From Rossellomorea vietnamensis (lineage in GTDB: Bacteria > Bacillota > Bacilli > Bacillales > Bacillaceae_B): DNA of 64,000 bases. Shown piece by piece: positions 24,675-34,736 of this stretch. The stretch covers positions 170,120 through 234,119 of the forward strand of contig NZ_LIXZ01000004.1 of the NCBI RefSeq assembly GCF_001305855.1, in the 5' to 3' direction. Every line of letters begins with the position of its first letter. Position 1 is the stretch's first letter. The position numbers and the translations under genes are program-made. Under the pieces are notes generated by a model, which searched no databases, was not told the origin of the DNA, and saw nothing but the letters and a program-made list of their open reading frames with translations.

Positions 24675-26891
24675 ATGATGTTTTTTACACAAAATAAGAA
24701 AACAGTCCTCATACTTTTTATCACCATGATCTTCTTAGAAATCCTCGATTTTTCATGGAAGACAAATGATCAAACGAATGGTGAAGGGTCATTATTTCTT
24801 CACACAGGTTTAGTGGTCTGTATGCTTGCTCTATTGTTCATCCTCTTTAGGGGGAATTGGAGTGCTTCCAGGGAATTATCCAATAGCAATAAGAATTTAA
24901 ACAATATTTTTGAGACGCTGGATGTGGCTATTTGGTCCCATGATTTGAAATCAGATGTCCTCTTGATCACCCCGGGTATTGAAAAATTGTATGGATATCC
25001 GTTGAATGATTTCTATCAGGATACACTTCTATGGAAAAAAGTGATTTATCCCGAAGATATGCCGGTATTGGAAGAGAGAGCGAAGAATCTTGGTTCCGGT
25101 CAGGCATGTGTGAGCATTTACCGGATTATTAGGCCGGATGGCCAGGTTCGCTGGATACAGGACCGGGGCATCCCAACCTTGGATGAAGACGGGAAAATGA
25201 CTTCTTTTACGAGTGTGTTGTTTGATATCACCAACCGAAAAGAGAGTGAAGATCAATATCGCAGTTTAGTAGACTTGTCCCCGGATATCATTGCAGTGAT
25301 CAGTGATCAAACGTTTGATTATATCAATGTAGCGGGAAGCAGGATGATAGGTGCAGATAGCCCGGCAGACATCATCAACCAAAATGTCTCCAGGTTTACC
25401 AGTGCTGAAAATATCAGGAGGGTTAGGGAAGAGACCTATGGCTCTACCTCAGGTGAACGTTTTGAACTGACCGTGTATCGCTTTAACGGTGATGAGATAG
25501 AGTTGGAGATTTCAGCTATGCCCATTTTATATGGTGGGAGGACGGCCATTCAATTGGTTGGCCGGGATATCACGAATCGAAAGAAAGCTGAGAAGACGAT
25601 TCATGTCATGGCCTATTATGATTCACTGACCGGTCTTCCAAATCGGAATAAATTCAAACAACATTTAAGCGGATCTTTACGTGACAATCCGGATCAATTG
25701 ATGGCGATTTTATTTTTGGATCTGGATCGCTTTAAAGTCATTAATGATACAAAAGGGCATTCAACTGGAGATGCCATATTAGGGAAAGTCGCCTCTCGAT
25801 TGAAAAAGGTTGTAAGTGACAAAGGGATTGTGTTTAGACAAGGAGGGGATGAATTTATTATTATTCTCTCCAATATGAATGAAGGAGAAGTTGCAGAAAC
25901 TACGAAAGAAATTTTACAAAGTTTCATAAGTCCGATCTTCATTCAGAAACAGGAATTCTTTGTCACCCCGAGTATCGGTATCAGTATGTATCCAAAGGAT
26001 GGGAGAGATCAGGAGAGTTTAATTAAACATGCTGACACCGCCATGTATTTAGCCAAGGAGCAAGGGAAGAATAACTATCAGTTCTATTATCCGGAACTAG
26101 AAAAGGCTTCTTCAAGGAATATGGAGATTGAAAATGGACTCCGAAAGGTATTGGAATTTGACCAATTATGCCTCCATTATCAGCCGAAAGTGGACCTCAA
26201 TACCCATAAAATAATTGGTGTAGAAGCGTTGATACGCTGGGAGCACCCTACATTGGGGATGGTTTCTCCGGCTGAATTTATTCCACTGGCAGAAGAGACC
26301 GGGTTGATCATTCCGATCGGGGAGTGGGTGTTGAGAGAGGCTTGTAAACAGAGCAAAGAGTGGGAAGAGACCGGAATGGGCATCATTCCTGTTGCTGTCA
26401 ACATATCCGTCAGACAGATTAAGGATGGCGGATTTGTTGAAATGGTAAAAGAAATATTATCAGAATACAAATTTAAGCCTGACCGACTTGAGCTGGAGAT
26501 AACAGAGAGCATTATGCAGGACTTTGAAATCTCAACGAAAGTTCTCAATAAGTTGAAAAAGGTGGGCGTCATGATTTCCATGGATGACTTTGGAACGGGT
26601 TACTCGTCATTGAGTAATTTAAGGCACTTACCGATTGACAGCATCAAAATCGATAAATCGTTCGTGGATGATATTATGGAAGACTCCAATCAGGTTTCCA
26701 TTGTCAAAGCCATCATTGATATGAGTCAAAATATGAATTTTACAACCATAGCAGAAGGCATAGAAATGGAAAATCAAATGTTGTTCCTGAAGCGGAACGG
26801 CTGTCAGATTGGCCAGGGATACCATTTTAGCAGGCCATTGCCTCCTTCTGAGTTGCGATTATCTTTAATCGAGAAGGAAACGACGCAATAA
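24675..26891 (+). CDS. PAS-GGDEF-EAL cyclic-di-GMP turnover protein
   Basis: A 738-residue membrane signalling protein. Two N-terminal helices (~9-25 and ~43-60) enclose a short loop. Two PAS domains follow (~75-185 and ~195-305), each ended by DI-TNRK. The GGDEF domain keeps GGDEF at 390-394, so synthesis of cyclic di-GMP is possible. The EAL domain keeps EAL at 517-519 and the DDFGTGYSSL block, so hydrolysis is possible. Which activity dominates cannot be told. It is alone between an upstream terminator and a palindromic element that begins 3 bases after the stop. Confidence 0.93.
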   Translation: MMFFTQNKKTVLILFITMIFLEILDFSWKTNDQTNGEGSLFLHTGLVVCMLALLFILFRGNWSASRELSNSNKNLNNIFETLDVAIWSHDLKSDVLLITPGIEKLYGYPLNDFYQDTLLWKKVIYPEDMPVLEERAKNLGSGQACVSIYRIIRPDGQVRWIQDRGIPTLDEDGKMTSFTSVLFDITNRKESEDQYRSLVDLSPDIIAVISDQTFDYINVAGSRMIGADSPADIINQNVSRFTSAENIRRVREETYGSTSGERFELTVYRFNGDEIELEISAMPILYGGRTAIQLVGRDITNRKKAEKTIHVMAYYDSLTGLPNRNKFKQHLSGSLRDNPDQLMAILFLDLDRFKVINDTKGHSTGDAILGKVASRLKKVVSDKGIVFRQGGDEFIIILSNMNEGEVAETTKEILQSFISPIFIQKQEFFVTPSIGISMYPKDGRDQESLIKHADTAMYLAKEQGKNNYQFYYPELEKASSRNMEIENGLRKVLEFDQLCLHYQPKVDLNTHKIIGVEALIRWEHPTLGMVSPAEFIPLAEETGLIIPIGEWVLREACKQSKEWEETGMGIIPVAVNISVRQIKDGGFVEMVKEILSEYKFKPDRLELEITESIMQDFEISTKVLNKLKKVGVMISMDDFGTGYSSLSNLRHLPIDSIKIDKSFVDDIMEDSNQVSIVKAIIDMSQNMNFTTIAEGIEMENQMLFLKRNGCQIGQGYHFSRPLPPSELRLSLIEKETTQ

Positions 26892-26894
26892 TTT

Positions 26895-26959
26895 GAGGGA
26901 CGGACCTCCAATTCGTGATGAAACCCAGGGTTTTATTGCATATTGGAGGTCCGTCCCTC
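26895..26959. repeat. Palindromic element (copy 8)
   Basis: Full arms with an interior where CCAATTCGTGATGAAACCC faces GGGTTTTATTGCATATTGG, imperfectly complementary across the whole length. It begins 3 bases after a stop codon. Confidence 0.92.
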
Positions 26960-27037
26960 TTTTCAATTGAGAAATGTTAAACTTATATAGTTGGTATCTC
27001 GGGTTTGGGACAGAAAGGAGGCCACTAAAGGAAAAAG

Positions 27038-28075
27038 ATGAAGACTGTAGAAAACAAAAACAGCATCGATCCAGCTTCAGGTGCCATCATTATGGCTATT
27101 GGAATCTTTCTTTATGCTGCCATTGATGCTTTTACATGGGTGAATCACATCACTGCAAAAATACTGATTGTTTCCTTAATTGTGCTGACTGCCATTATAT
27201 ATAAATCTCTTATTCAGCAGTTATTTAATAAAACAGATAGAATTCTTTTACTCAGGAAACCTGTACCTTCATTCGTCATTGGATCATGGATTGCGGGTAT
27301 TTCGGTAATGAGTAATGTGATTGTCAAATATTTTCCTGATAAGAGCGAGGCGGTTCAAGTTGTCATGCTACTCAATACACTGATGTGGCTCGGTTTTATG
27401 GCAAGCTGCGTCTATCAGTTTAAAGAGTTGTTGAAACGGCCGACAGCACATCCCACTAATGGTGTGGTGTTACTGTCTACCGTTGCTACCCAGTCAGTAG
27501 TGATTTTTTGGGTGAAGCTTTATCCTTCTCTTCCAGAGGGATTGCTGATTGGGGCGATATCACTGGGAGCCTTTTTTTATTTTATTGGGATTACGCTGAT
27601 GATCGTTCGTTATGGCAGAGGAAGCCGTTGGACACTCATCGATGATTGGCCGAGTACAAATTGTATCATCCACGGTGCTTTATCCATTACGGGCCTTGCG
27701 ATCGTGTCTTCTGAGATGTTGTCCGGAAGGATTATCATGATTTTTTGGCTACTTGTATTTGTCCTGCTGATTGGAGTGGAATGGTTGGAGATGGTGAGAG
27801 CCGTCAAGCGGATTCAGAAACTGGGGTGGAAAAAGGGGATCTTCACCTATCATATTAGTCAGTGGTCGCGGAATTTTACCTTTGGAATGTTCTATGCTTT
27901 TACGATGACCATGCACGATACCCCTTATTACTTGAATCGTTTTTATTCGTTTCATGAAGAATTCTTACATGTTTGGGCGTGGATTGTGTGCCTGTTTCTC
28001 ATAGCAGAGATTGGTTTATGGGTGGGATCAAATCGATATTTGCTTGAAAGAAAGAGTAAGGAGCGCGTGTCTTGA
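27038..28075 (+). CDS. Polytopic membrane protein, possibly TehA/SLAC1-like
   Basis: A 345-residue protein with about nine or ten hydrophobic helices and short loops. The spacing of helices and blocks such as PVPSFVIGSWIAGISVMSNVIVKYFP and HPTNGVVLLSTVATQSVVI faintly resemble the TDT family (TehA/SLAC1 anion channels, malate exporters), but I would not assign it on this alone. AAAGGA is six bases before the ATG; a stronger AAAGGAGG further up is too distant to help. It is flanked by two palindromic elements, so it is a single-gene unit. Function unknown. Confidence 0.6.
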   Translation: MKTVENKNSIDPASGAIIMAIGIFLYAAIDAFTWVNHITAKILIVSLIVLTAIIYKSLIQQLFNKTDRILLLRKPVPSFVIGSWIAGISVMSNVIVKYFPDKSEAVQVVMLLNTLMWLGFMASCVYQFKELLKRPTAHPTNGVVLLSTVATQSVVIFWVKLYPSLPEGLLIGAISLGAFFYFIGITLMIVRYGRGSRWTLIDDWPSTNCIIHGALSITGLAIVSSEMLSGRIIMIFWLLVFVLLIGVEWLEMVRAVKRIQKLGWKKGIFTYHISQWSRNFTFGMFYAFTMTMHDTPYYLNRFYSFHEEFLHVWAWIVCLFLIAEIGLWVGSNRYLLERKSKERVS

Positions 28076-28102
28076 GTACATTTATCTTGTTTATTACACA
28101 TT

Positions 28103-28167
28103 GAGGGACGGACCTTCAATCAGCGAATGACCGAATGGTATTCTGCCGATTTAGAGGTCCGTCCCTC
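28103..28167. repeat. Palindromic element (copy 9)
   Basis: Full arms between convergent genes. The right end touches the stop codon of the minus-strand DUF488 gene. Confidence 0.92.
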
Positions 28168-28524
28168 TTACATATCTTCTAGAACTTCTTTTAGCACTAT
28201 GGCATGGTTATGCTTTTCATCTTTGGCTCCGTAGAGTAGAACGACACGTTCATTTTCTGCCATTACTTTCAGTTCCCGCAGTTTTTTTTGTTTTTCTTCA
28301 TCTTGATAGAGTTCGTCCTTATAGGATTGTTTGAACTTCTCGAACTTTTCGGGGTCGTGGTTAAACCACTTCCGTAAAGAGGGGCTGGGTGTAATTTCTT
28401 TCATCCACTTTTCAAGGTTCGCATCTTCTTTCGATATCCCACGGGGCCAGACACGGTCGATCAAGATCCGGTGACCTCCCAATCGGGGAGGTTCATCATA
28501 GATTCGTTTCAAAATGATAGACAT
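28168..28524 (-). CDS. DUF488 family protein
   Basis: A 118-residue cytoplasmic protein. It begins MSIILKRIYDEPPRLGGHRILIDRVWPRGISKE, the hallmark of DUF488, with the WPRG motif; later WFNHDPEKFEKFKQSYKDEL and VVLLYGAKDEKHNHAIVLKEVL. The start at 28524 is chosen for GAAGGAGGG upstream; the frame extends further 5' without a ribosome site. Its stop codon is followed immediately by a palindromic element. No activity is established for the family to my knowledge. Confidence 0.85.
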   Translation of the reverse strand: MSIILKRIYDEPPRLGGHRILIDRVWPRGISKEDANLEKWMKEITPSPSLRKWFNHDPEKFEKFKQSYKDELYQDEEKQKKLRELKVMAENERVVLLYGAKDEKHNHAIVLKEVLEDM

Positions 28525-28622
28525 CGTAAACCCTCCTTCTATTAACAGGATAAATGGGAATGGGGCAAGAAGCAACGGTCCTCATCCCACATCATATATC
28601 CCCAACCCAACATCCTAACAAC

Positions 28623-28636
28623 AAGGTCCGTCCCTC
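28623..28636. repeat. Palindromic element, right arm only (copy 10)
   Basis: AGGTCCGTCCCTC alone; the expected left arm is decayed (ACGGTCCTC at ~28575). Confidence 0.7.
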
Positions 28637-28675
28637 ATGCGTTTTCAAATAATTGTAATATGTTTGTAGTATTTC

Positions 28676-28684
28676 TGTTATAAT
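28676..28684 (+). promoter_or_regulatory. Extended -10 promoter of the ABC-peptidase operon
   Basis: TGTTATAAT: perfect TATAAT with extended TGn; no good -35. It is 33 bases before the ATPase start. Confidence 0.5.
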
Positions 28685-28717
28685 TGTTAAAAAATTCAAA
28701 AATAAGGGGGCTTTTGG

Positions 28718-29410
28718 ATGGGTAATGGGGTCAAGGTTGATGGGGTATCTAAGATATATAAAGGTGAAGGTGTAGAGACTCATGCTTTATTGAATGTAAC
28801 GGCTGAATTTCAGGAGGGGGAGTTTGTCTCCGTCGTTGGTTCATCTGGTTCGGGAAAGTCAACGCTATTGAGTGTGATCGGGACGTTGGATCGTCCAACG
28901 GGTGGGAATATCTTATTCGAGTCAAAGGATGTCACTGAATTCAGTCAGCGTGAGATGGCTGATTTCAGGTTTGAGAACATCGGTTTCATCTTTCAACAAT
29001 TCCATTTGATCCCTACCATGACGGCGTTGGAGAATGTAATGGCACCTCTTTTCTCTAGGAAAGTTCCATATGATAAAAAACAGCGGGCGAAAGAGTTGCT
29101 GGAGTCAATAGGGCTTGGTGATAAGTTACATTCCCTTCCTTCTCAATTGTCAGGCGGACAGCAGCAAAGGGTGGCGATCGCACGGGCATTGGTACACGAA
29201 CCTAAGTGGCTGTTGGCCGATGAGCCGACAGGCAATCTGGATACAGAAACAGGGGAGCTCATCTTTCATATCATAAAATCGCTCAATAAAGAAAAAGGCT
29301 GTGGTGTCATTTTTGTCACCCATGACTCCGAACTTGCCGAGAAGGCGGATCGAATCATTGAGATGAAGGATGGCAGGATTATATCTGATCGGATGGTGGG
29401 AGCCCTGTGA
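28718..29410 (+). CDS. ABC transporter ATPase, MacB/LolD class
   Basis: A 230-residue ATPase with Walker [11 protein letters not shown]-loop FQQFHLIP, signature [15 protein letters not shown], Walker [13 protein letters not shown] and switch His in [12 protein letters not shown]. It belongs to the class that powers FtsX-like permeases (MacB, LolCDE, FtsEX), which move mechanical force or lipids/peptides across the membrane instead of working as simple importers. The stop overlaps the GTG start of the permease gene by four bases (GTGA), so the two are translationally coupled. Confidence 0.95.
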   Translation: MGNGVKVDGVSKIYKGEGVETHALLNVTAEFQEGEFVSVVGSSGSGKSTLLSVIGTLDRPTGGNILFESKDVTEFSQREMADFRFENIGFIFQQFHLIPTMTALENVMAPLFSRKVPYDKKQRAKELLESIGLGDKLHSLPSQLSGGQQQRVAIARALVHEPKWLLADEPTGNLDTETGELIFHIIKSLNKEKGCGVIFVTHDSELAEKADRIIEMKDGRIISDRMVGAL

Positions 29411-32400
29411 TCCGCTTTATATGGAATACGTGGTGGCGGAACAAGCAGCGGTTCATCCTGTTGATCATCGGAGTCCTCCTTTTAAGTGTCGGACTGAGTT
29501 ATCTCGTCGGGATGACGCAAACCAATAATGGGACGATCGTCAATGAATTACAGAAAAGATGGAAGTCTTCCTATCACATGGTGGTGAGGCCGCCTGATTC
29601 AAGAAGCGTCACGGAAGATATGAATCTATTAGAACCGAACTATTTGAGTGGGCTTGACGGAGGCATCACTCTGGAACAATATGAAGCAATTAAAGAAATG
29701 GACGATGTCAAGATTGCAGCACCCATCTCTATGATGGGGTATGTGTTCAATGGCGTTCAGATGGGAGAGTTAAACATTACAGAACCGGGAGTTTATCGCT
29801 TGAATCAAAAAGAAGTGGTTCAGACCGGGGCGAAGGAGGAGGTCAATGACGGGAATTATTATTTTACAGTGGGAGGCGGACAGTATTCGATGGACCCTGC
29901 TTATGGGGTAGGGGAATCCACTGCAGAATTATCCTACGGTACACAGGTCCTCGTTGCAGGCATCGATCCCGAACAGGAAGCGAAGCTTGTCGGACTGGAC
30001 AAAGCTATGGTTGCTGGAAAAGGGAGCCGGTATTTTTCGGAAAATGATGAGGTCATGGATATCCCCCTGGATGAGAACCTGAACGATATATCCATACCCG
30101 TCATTCTAAGCAACCGTGAATTCGTTGATGGAGAAATTCACTATACAGTGGAAAAGCTCGATATGCCATTTGATTCCGACAGTCAGGATGCAACCATGGA
30201 GAAAGTGAAGAAGAACGGCGGGGAGAAATATTTAGAGAAGCAAACAGGGAATGTCGTGGAAGAAAAGAGTTTTACTACACAGGAAGCGCACGAAAAAATT
30301 GTCAATGCTGTCATGAATCCAAGTTTCGAAGCAGGTTTGGGGGGAATGAGCTGGATGGCATTTAAGCCGTCGCCGGTGGAATACAAGCCGGTCACCAGCC
30401 CGTTTCGGGAAAGATGGGCTTTCAGTTATGAAGTGGAACCATACAGTTTACCTGAGGATTCTCTCCTCGCTGTCGAACAGGCGTACAGGCCGGTTGAAGT
30501 GTTCGGAGAGGATAGCACAAACTGGCCAAGGCTTCAACTGGATTACATCGGGATCTTTGACGCCCAGAAGCTGACCATTTCGAAAGATCCCTTGACGGAG
30601 CTGCCTGTTGAAACGTACTTTCCTTCGAAAGCCAGCTGGGTAATAGATGAGAACGGTGATCCCGTCAATCCCCCAGTCACGATGAAACCTGAAAACAATC
30701 CTTATGGTTTCCTGACGAAGCCTCCATTGATGTTGACGACCCTGGATGCGGCAGCTCATGTTCTGGGGGACAAACCCATTTCAGCGATACGTGTCAACGT
30801 GAAAGGGGTCGATACGTTCAATGAAGATAGTGAAGCCTCCCTTCAAAAAGTGGCAAAAGAAATTGAAGAGAAGACGGGATTGATTGTGGATGTAACGTTA
30901 GGCTCCTCCCCGCAGCCTGCTTTGACTCATATCCCGGGCATTCAGGGGGAAAAGGGGTTTGGCTGGATCGAGCAGCCGTGGATTAAGATTGGTTCCTCGA
31001 TCACGATTTTCAAAGAAGCAAAGCTCGGGGTGTCAGGAGTGGTGGGGAGCGTCATCCTGGTGGCGATCGTATATGTGTTTTCCTCCAATCTCATCATGAT
31101 GTATGCACGCCAAAAGGAGTTTGCCGTTTTACTTTCGCTGGGGTGGCGTCCGAATCAGCTTTCCAGACTCCTGCTCCTTGAAGCGCTATTGCTGGGTATG
31201 GTGGTATCTTTTATCAGCTGGCTCATACTGGCATGGTTTTCAGTAACGAGCGAACTAGAAACATCCTATATTCGAGTCGCCCTCATCGGATTGATCGGAC
31301 TGACGATTTATATCGCAGGTGCACTCATTCCCGCCTATCTTGTGAAAAAAATCAGACCATACGAAGCAATGCGGTCAGGGGAAATCTCCCTTAAACACAA
31401 GCGGGTGGCAAGGTCTGAATCAGTGGTCGGAATGGCGGTTAATTCAATGGTGTCCAGGTGGAAACGGACCGTTTTATCCGTGGTTTCCATGGGTCTGCCA
31501 ACGGGTCTTCTTGTCTTTTACTTATTCATTACCTTTCGATTGAAAGGGGTCATGTATACGACCTGGTTAGGGGAGTATGTGGCCATGGAAGTAAGCACCA
31601 TGCATTATGTGGCCATGGGGATCGCTCTCTCGATTGCCATCCTGACAACGGCTGAAATCATCTGGCAAAACGTAGCTGAGAGACAGCCCGAAATATCAGT
31701 GTTTAAAGCCCTTGGCTGGAGTAATGGAACCGTTCGGATGCTTGTCATTCTGGAAGGGATGTTCTCGGGAGCACTTGCGGGTGTCGTTGGCCTGCTTTTT
31801 GCGTTTACGTTAATCTGGAAGATCTACGGAGGCTTCCCTTTCACCCTTTGGTGGATCTATGGGGCCGCCCTGTCAATCCCTGTCGTTACGGGAATCATCG
31901 CAGCCGTCCTGCCTGCGGGGAAGGCAGCCAATACTCCTCCTTATCAGGGACTGAATGGAGGATACAGCAATGATAAGAAAGTGGAAAAACAATTCAAATA
32001 CATTCTCTCAGGGGCAGCAGTCATCCTCCTTCTCGGTGTCATGACCTTAGTAGGGAAGGGAGTTCCCGAAGTGCAGAAAGTTGAAACCGCCAAAGTGGCA
32101 TCTCCCGTGAAAGAACAAGGAACAGAAGGAAAGACAACGTCGGCCTTTGCACCCGGTAAGAAAGAGGAGGATGAACCACAGGAGGATGCTCCCCTCGCAT
32201 TTTTAAAAGCAAAAGAACTTGCTGGAAAGCAGACAGAGCTCGGTGAAAAACTGGACCTTGATCAGCAAACGATCCTTATCGAGCCACCGAGTAAAACACC
32301 ATCCGAATTAAAGGCAAAAAAGAATCATCAACTTATCACCATGCCCATTAGCTGGGACGTTAAATATAGTGATCCCAATTCGAGCAGTCTTTCTTTTAAA

Positions 32401-33954
32401 CCAGGTGCCTATTTCCTATTGGATGAAAAGGAGAAAAGGTATTATCCAGTGGAAACGAAGATTGTGGATGAGGTGAATTATCGTGGGGGGAAATTGGTGT
32501 TCCCTGGTAGAGTGACGGCATTATTGACGTTTGAAGTGCCGAAGAAGTATGAGCGCTTTTTGATAAGCGGAAGGATACCTGATAATTCCAAAGAAGTAGT
32601 GGCCGAACTTACGAGAGAAGACCTGAAAAAGAGCAGGGAGCCATTTTCTTTGAAGAAAACCGGTGTTTCCCCGGGTGCAGCAGCTGATTATACGTTGAAG
32701 ATGAAGTTAGATAAGGATGACAAATGGAGCGTGGAGGCCGATATCAGAGTCACCAATCATTCGGAAGAAGCGTTCGAGGATATTGGATTTTATTTCATTC
32801 CAAATGCCTTTACGGAAAAACATAAACCAGATTTTCTTAAAGGTCATGGGGAGACCAGTATTCACACCATTAACAGTACCGGTGAGGATCTCCAGTACTC
32901 CTTGGATGGAAATCAGCTCCTAGTCGACCTTGACGAAAAGCTGCAGCCTGGTGAAACGAAATCGATCAGCATCGACTATAGCTTGAAACTACCGGAAGAT
33001 GGATTGCGATTATCGCAGAAAGGGGAAGACTTCTTTCTTGCACAGTGGTACCCGATGCTTGCGACGTATAGAGATGGTTGGGACATTGAACCTTTCGATC
33101 CCAAAGGCGAATCCTATGAAACAACCTATGGAAACTATCACGTTTCCTTTGAAACACCAGAGAAATATTTAGTCGCAAGCTCCGGCGACGACGTGTTGGA
33201 TGAACCTGTGAACAAAGGGGAAATCGAAGGAGGGAGTATCAGGGATTTCTATCTCGCGTTCCTGAGCCCAGAAGAATGGGCACAAAAGACAGAAAAAGTG
33301 AAAGTCGGGATGTATCGAAACGTGGACATCCGCGCTTTTATGAAAAAAGAACAAGCTTTCATCATGGACGATGTGCTAAAAAATGCAGCTAATTCTCTTC
33401 TTTTTTACCATGATAACATTGGTGAGAATCCGACTCGTGAATTGGATCTCATTGCAAATAATGGAGACATGGAATACTCCAATATTGTAGAAATATCGGA
33501 CGATCCCGATGGATATGAACATCCATTGTTCCATGAAATCGCTCATCAATGGTTCTATCAGGGAGTGGCGAACAATCCTTATCGGGATGCATGGCTCGAT
33601 GAAAGTCTCGCTGAATTACTATCCTCCTATTATCTCGCATATGCATATAAGGACGAGGGAAAAGCCTTTGCGTTTTCGAATCAAGTGTTGAATACAGTGA
33701 AGCCGGAAGAGTTCTTAAATACTCCGCTGAATGAATTTGAAAGGAATTATATTTCAACGGTGTACGGAAAAGGGCCCCTCCTGTTGAATGATTTCTTCAA
33801 GGATAATGGGGGAAGAACGGAAGCATTGACCTTCCTGTCCGCTTACTACAAAGAGTATCAATACAAACATGTTGATTCTGACACCTTTGCACAATTCTTC
33901 GAGGCATACTACGAAGGCAGCCAAAAAGAATTCCTGACAGGATGGCTAGAATAG
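29407..33954 (+). CDS. FtsX-like permease fused to an extracellular M1 metallopeptidase
   Basis: A 1515-residue membrane protein. Helix 1 (~15-37) leads to a large outside domain. The first FtsX core (~535-650, MMYARQKEFAVLLSLGWRPNQLSRLL) and second FtsX core (~685-850, AERQPEISVFKALGWSNGTVRML) follow. One more helix (~865-885) and a charged linker precede the ~600-residue C-terminal part, which resembles an M1 aminopeptidase: HEIAH at 1376-1380 with the third zinc ligand Glu1399 (HEXXH-x18-E) and NGDMEYSN, a variant of the GxMEN exopeptidase motif. All zinc ligands are kept. Topology places the peptidase outside. With the ATPase it may form a transporter that processes peptides at the cell surface (inference). 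Start GTG overlaps the ATPase stop. Confidence 0.85.
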   Translation: MIRFIWNTWWRNKQRFILLIIGVLLLSVGLSYLVGMTQTNNGTIVNELQKRWKSSYHMVVRPPDSRSVTEDMNLLEPNYLSGLDGGITLEQYEAIKEMDDVKIAAPISMMGYVFNGVQMGELNITEPGVYRLNQKEVVQTGAKEEVNDGNYYFTVGGGQYSMDPAYGVGESTAELSYGTQVLVAGIDPEQEAKLVGLDKAMVAGKGSRYFSENDEVMDIPLDENLNDISIPVILSNREFVDGEIHYTVEKLDMPFDSDSQDATMEKVKKNGGEKYLEKQTGNVVEEKSFTTQEAHEKIVNAVMNPSFEAGLGGMSWMAFKPSPVEYKPVTSPFRERWAFSYEVEPYSLPEDSLLAVEQAYRPVEVFGEDSTNWPRLQLDYIGIFDAQKLTISKDPLTELPVETYFPSKASWVIDENGDPVNPPVTMKPENNPYGFLTKPPLMLTTLDAAAHVLGDKPISAIRVNVKGVDTFNEDSEASLQKVAKEIEEKTGLIVDVTLGSSPQPALTHIPGIQGEKGFGWIEQPWIKIGSSITIFKEAKLGVSGVVGSVILVAIVYVFSSNLIMMYARQKEFAVLLSLGWRPNQLSRLLLLEALLLGMVVSFISWLILAWFSVTSELETSYIRVALIGLIGLTIYIAGALIPAYLVKKIRPYEAMRSGEISLKHKRVARSESVVGMAVNSMVSRWKRTVLSVVSMGLPTGLLVFYLFITFRLKGVMYTTWLGEYVAMEVSTMHYVAMGIALSIAILTTAEIIWQNVAERQPEISVFKALGWSNGTVRMLVILEGMFSGALAGVVGLLFAFTLIWKIYGGFPFTLWWIYGAALSIPVVTGIIAAVLPAGKAANTPPYQGLNGGYSNDKKVEKQFKYILSGAAVILLLGVMTLVGKGVPEVQKVETAKVASPVKEQGTEGKTTSAFAPGKKEEDEPQEDAPLAFLKAKELAGKQTELGEKLDLDQQTILIEPPSKTPSELKAKKNHQLITMPISWDVKYSDPNSSSLSFKPGAYFLLDEKEKRYYPVETKIVDEVNYRGGKLVFPGRVTALLTFEVPKKYERFLISGRIPDNSKEVVAELTREDLKKSREPFSLKKTGVSPGAAADYTLKMKLDKDDKWSVEADIRVTNHSEEAFEDIGFYFIPNAFTEKHKPDFLKGHGETSIHTINSTGEDLQYSLDGNQLLVDLDEKLQPGETKSISIDYSLKLPEDGLRLSQKGEDFFLAQWYPMLATYRDGWDIEPFDPKGESYETTYGNYHVSFETPEKYLVASSGDDVLDEPVNKGEIEGGSIRDFYLAFLSPEEWAQKTEKVKVGMYRNVDIRAFMKKEQAFIMDDVLKNAANSLLFYHDNIGENPTRELDLIANNGDMEYSNIVEISDDPDGYEHPLFHEIAHQWFYQGVANNPYRDAWLDESLAELLSSYYLAYAYKDEGKAFAFSNQVLNTVKPEEFLNTPLNEFERNYISTVYGKGPLLLNDFFKDNGGRTEALTFLSAYYKEYQYKHVDSDTFAQFFEAYYEGSQKEFLTGWLE

Positions 33955-33961
33955 AAAGTGA

Positions 33962-34007
33962 GAGGGACGGACCTCCAAATGAGGGCTTTGTTGGAGGTCC
34001 GTCCCTC
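33962..34007. repeat. Palindromic element (copy 11)
   Basis: Arms GAGGGACGGACCTCCAAA and its complement around a short interior (46 bases total), 7 bases after the stop of the fusion gene. Confidence 0.92.
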
Positions 34008-34103
34008 ATTGTGAAAGATGACAATCGTGATGGATTCTCATAAAGAAAGTTCTTCTTGTTGCTACAATCAGATATGGTTTCTTCAGAATAAGGAGAGGGA
34101 ACA

Positions 34104-34724
34104 ATGGCTGCTGCATTATTGTTTTTCAAGAGCGTTATTATAGGTATGGCCATTGCTGCACCTGTTGGACCTGTGGGGATCCTATGCATTCAAAGGACTC
34201 TGGCATATGGGAGGCGGACAGGTTTCATATCAGGGTTGGGGGCTGCCACGGCAGATGCCTTATATGGGTTGATTGCCGTTATGGGGCTCACGGTCGTTTC
34301 CGGCTTCCTTATGGCTCATCAGTTCTGGATACAAGTATGGGGAGGGGTGTTCCTATTGCTTTTGGGTTGGAAGACATTCACCTCTCAACCGGCTGAATTT
34401 ACTGCAGGGGGATCGGGCAAAAAACCTTCCCCAATGAACGGATTTTTGTCCGTTTTCTTACTAACACTCACGAATCCGATGACGATTCTTGCATTTATCG
34501 CGATATTCGGTGTTTTTCGGGTTGGGGGTCCTGAGGATTTTCTAACCTCTTTGACGGTGGTATCGGGAGTGTTTTCCGGATCTGCGCTTTGGTGGGGGCT
34601 GCTTGCCTTCATAGGTGGATGGATAAGTAGCAGGATCGGACCTGACTCGCTAAAAATCATTAATCGTGCAGCCGGCATCGTCCTAACGATATTCAGTGCA
34701 CTCTTTTTGATTGACCTGTTATAA
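34104..34724 (+). CDS. LysE/RhtB-family amino-acid exporter
   Basis: A 206-residue membrane protein with six helices. The start (IIGMAIAAPVGPVGILCIQRTLAYGRRTGFISGLGAATADALYGLIAVMGL) has the family's PVGP and GxGxxxAD motifs; LTLTNPMTILAFIAIFG is the second conserved block. The family exports amino acids or small amides. AAGGAGAGG precedes the ATG. It is a single-gene unit closed by a palindromic element. The substrate is unknown. Confidence 0.9.
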   Translation: MAAALLFFKSVIIGMAIAAPVGPVGILCIQRTLAYGRRTGFISGLGAATADALYGLIAVMGLTVVSGFLMAHQFWIQVWGGVFLLLLGWKTFTSQPAEFTAGGSGKKPSPMNGFLSVFLLTLTNPMTILAFIAIFGVFRVGGPEDFLTSLTVVSGVFSGSALWWGLLAFIGGWISSRIGPDSLKIINRAAGIVLTIFSALFLIDLL

Positions 34725-34736
34725 TGCTTGTTAAAA

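Noticed and set aside
29407..33954. Two genes wrongly joined in the FtsX-M1 protein
   Set aside because: The frame is continuous without internal stop, and no strong ribosome site with a start codon was noticed at the linker (~32050-32200), so a true fusion is the simpler reading.
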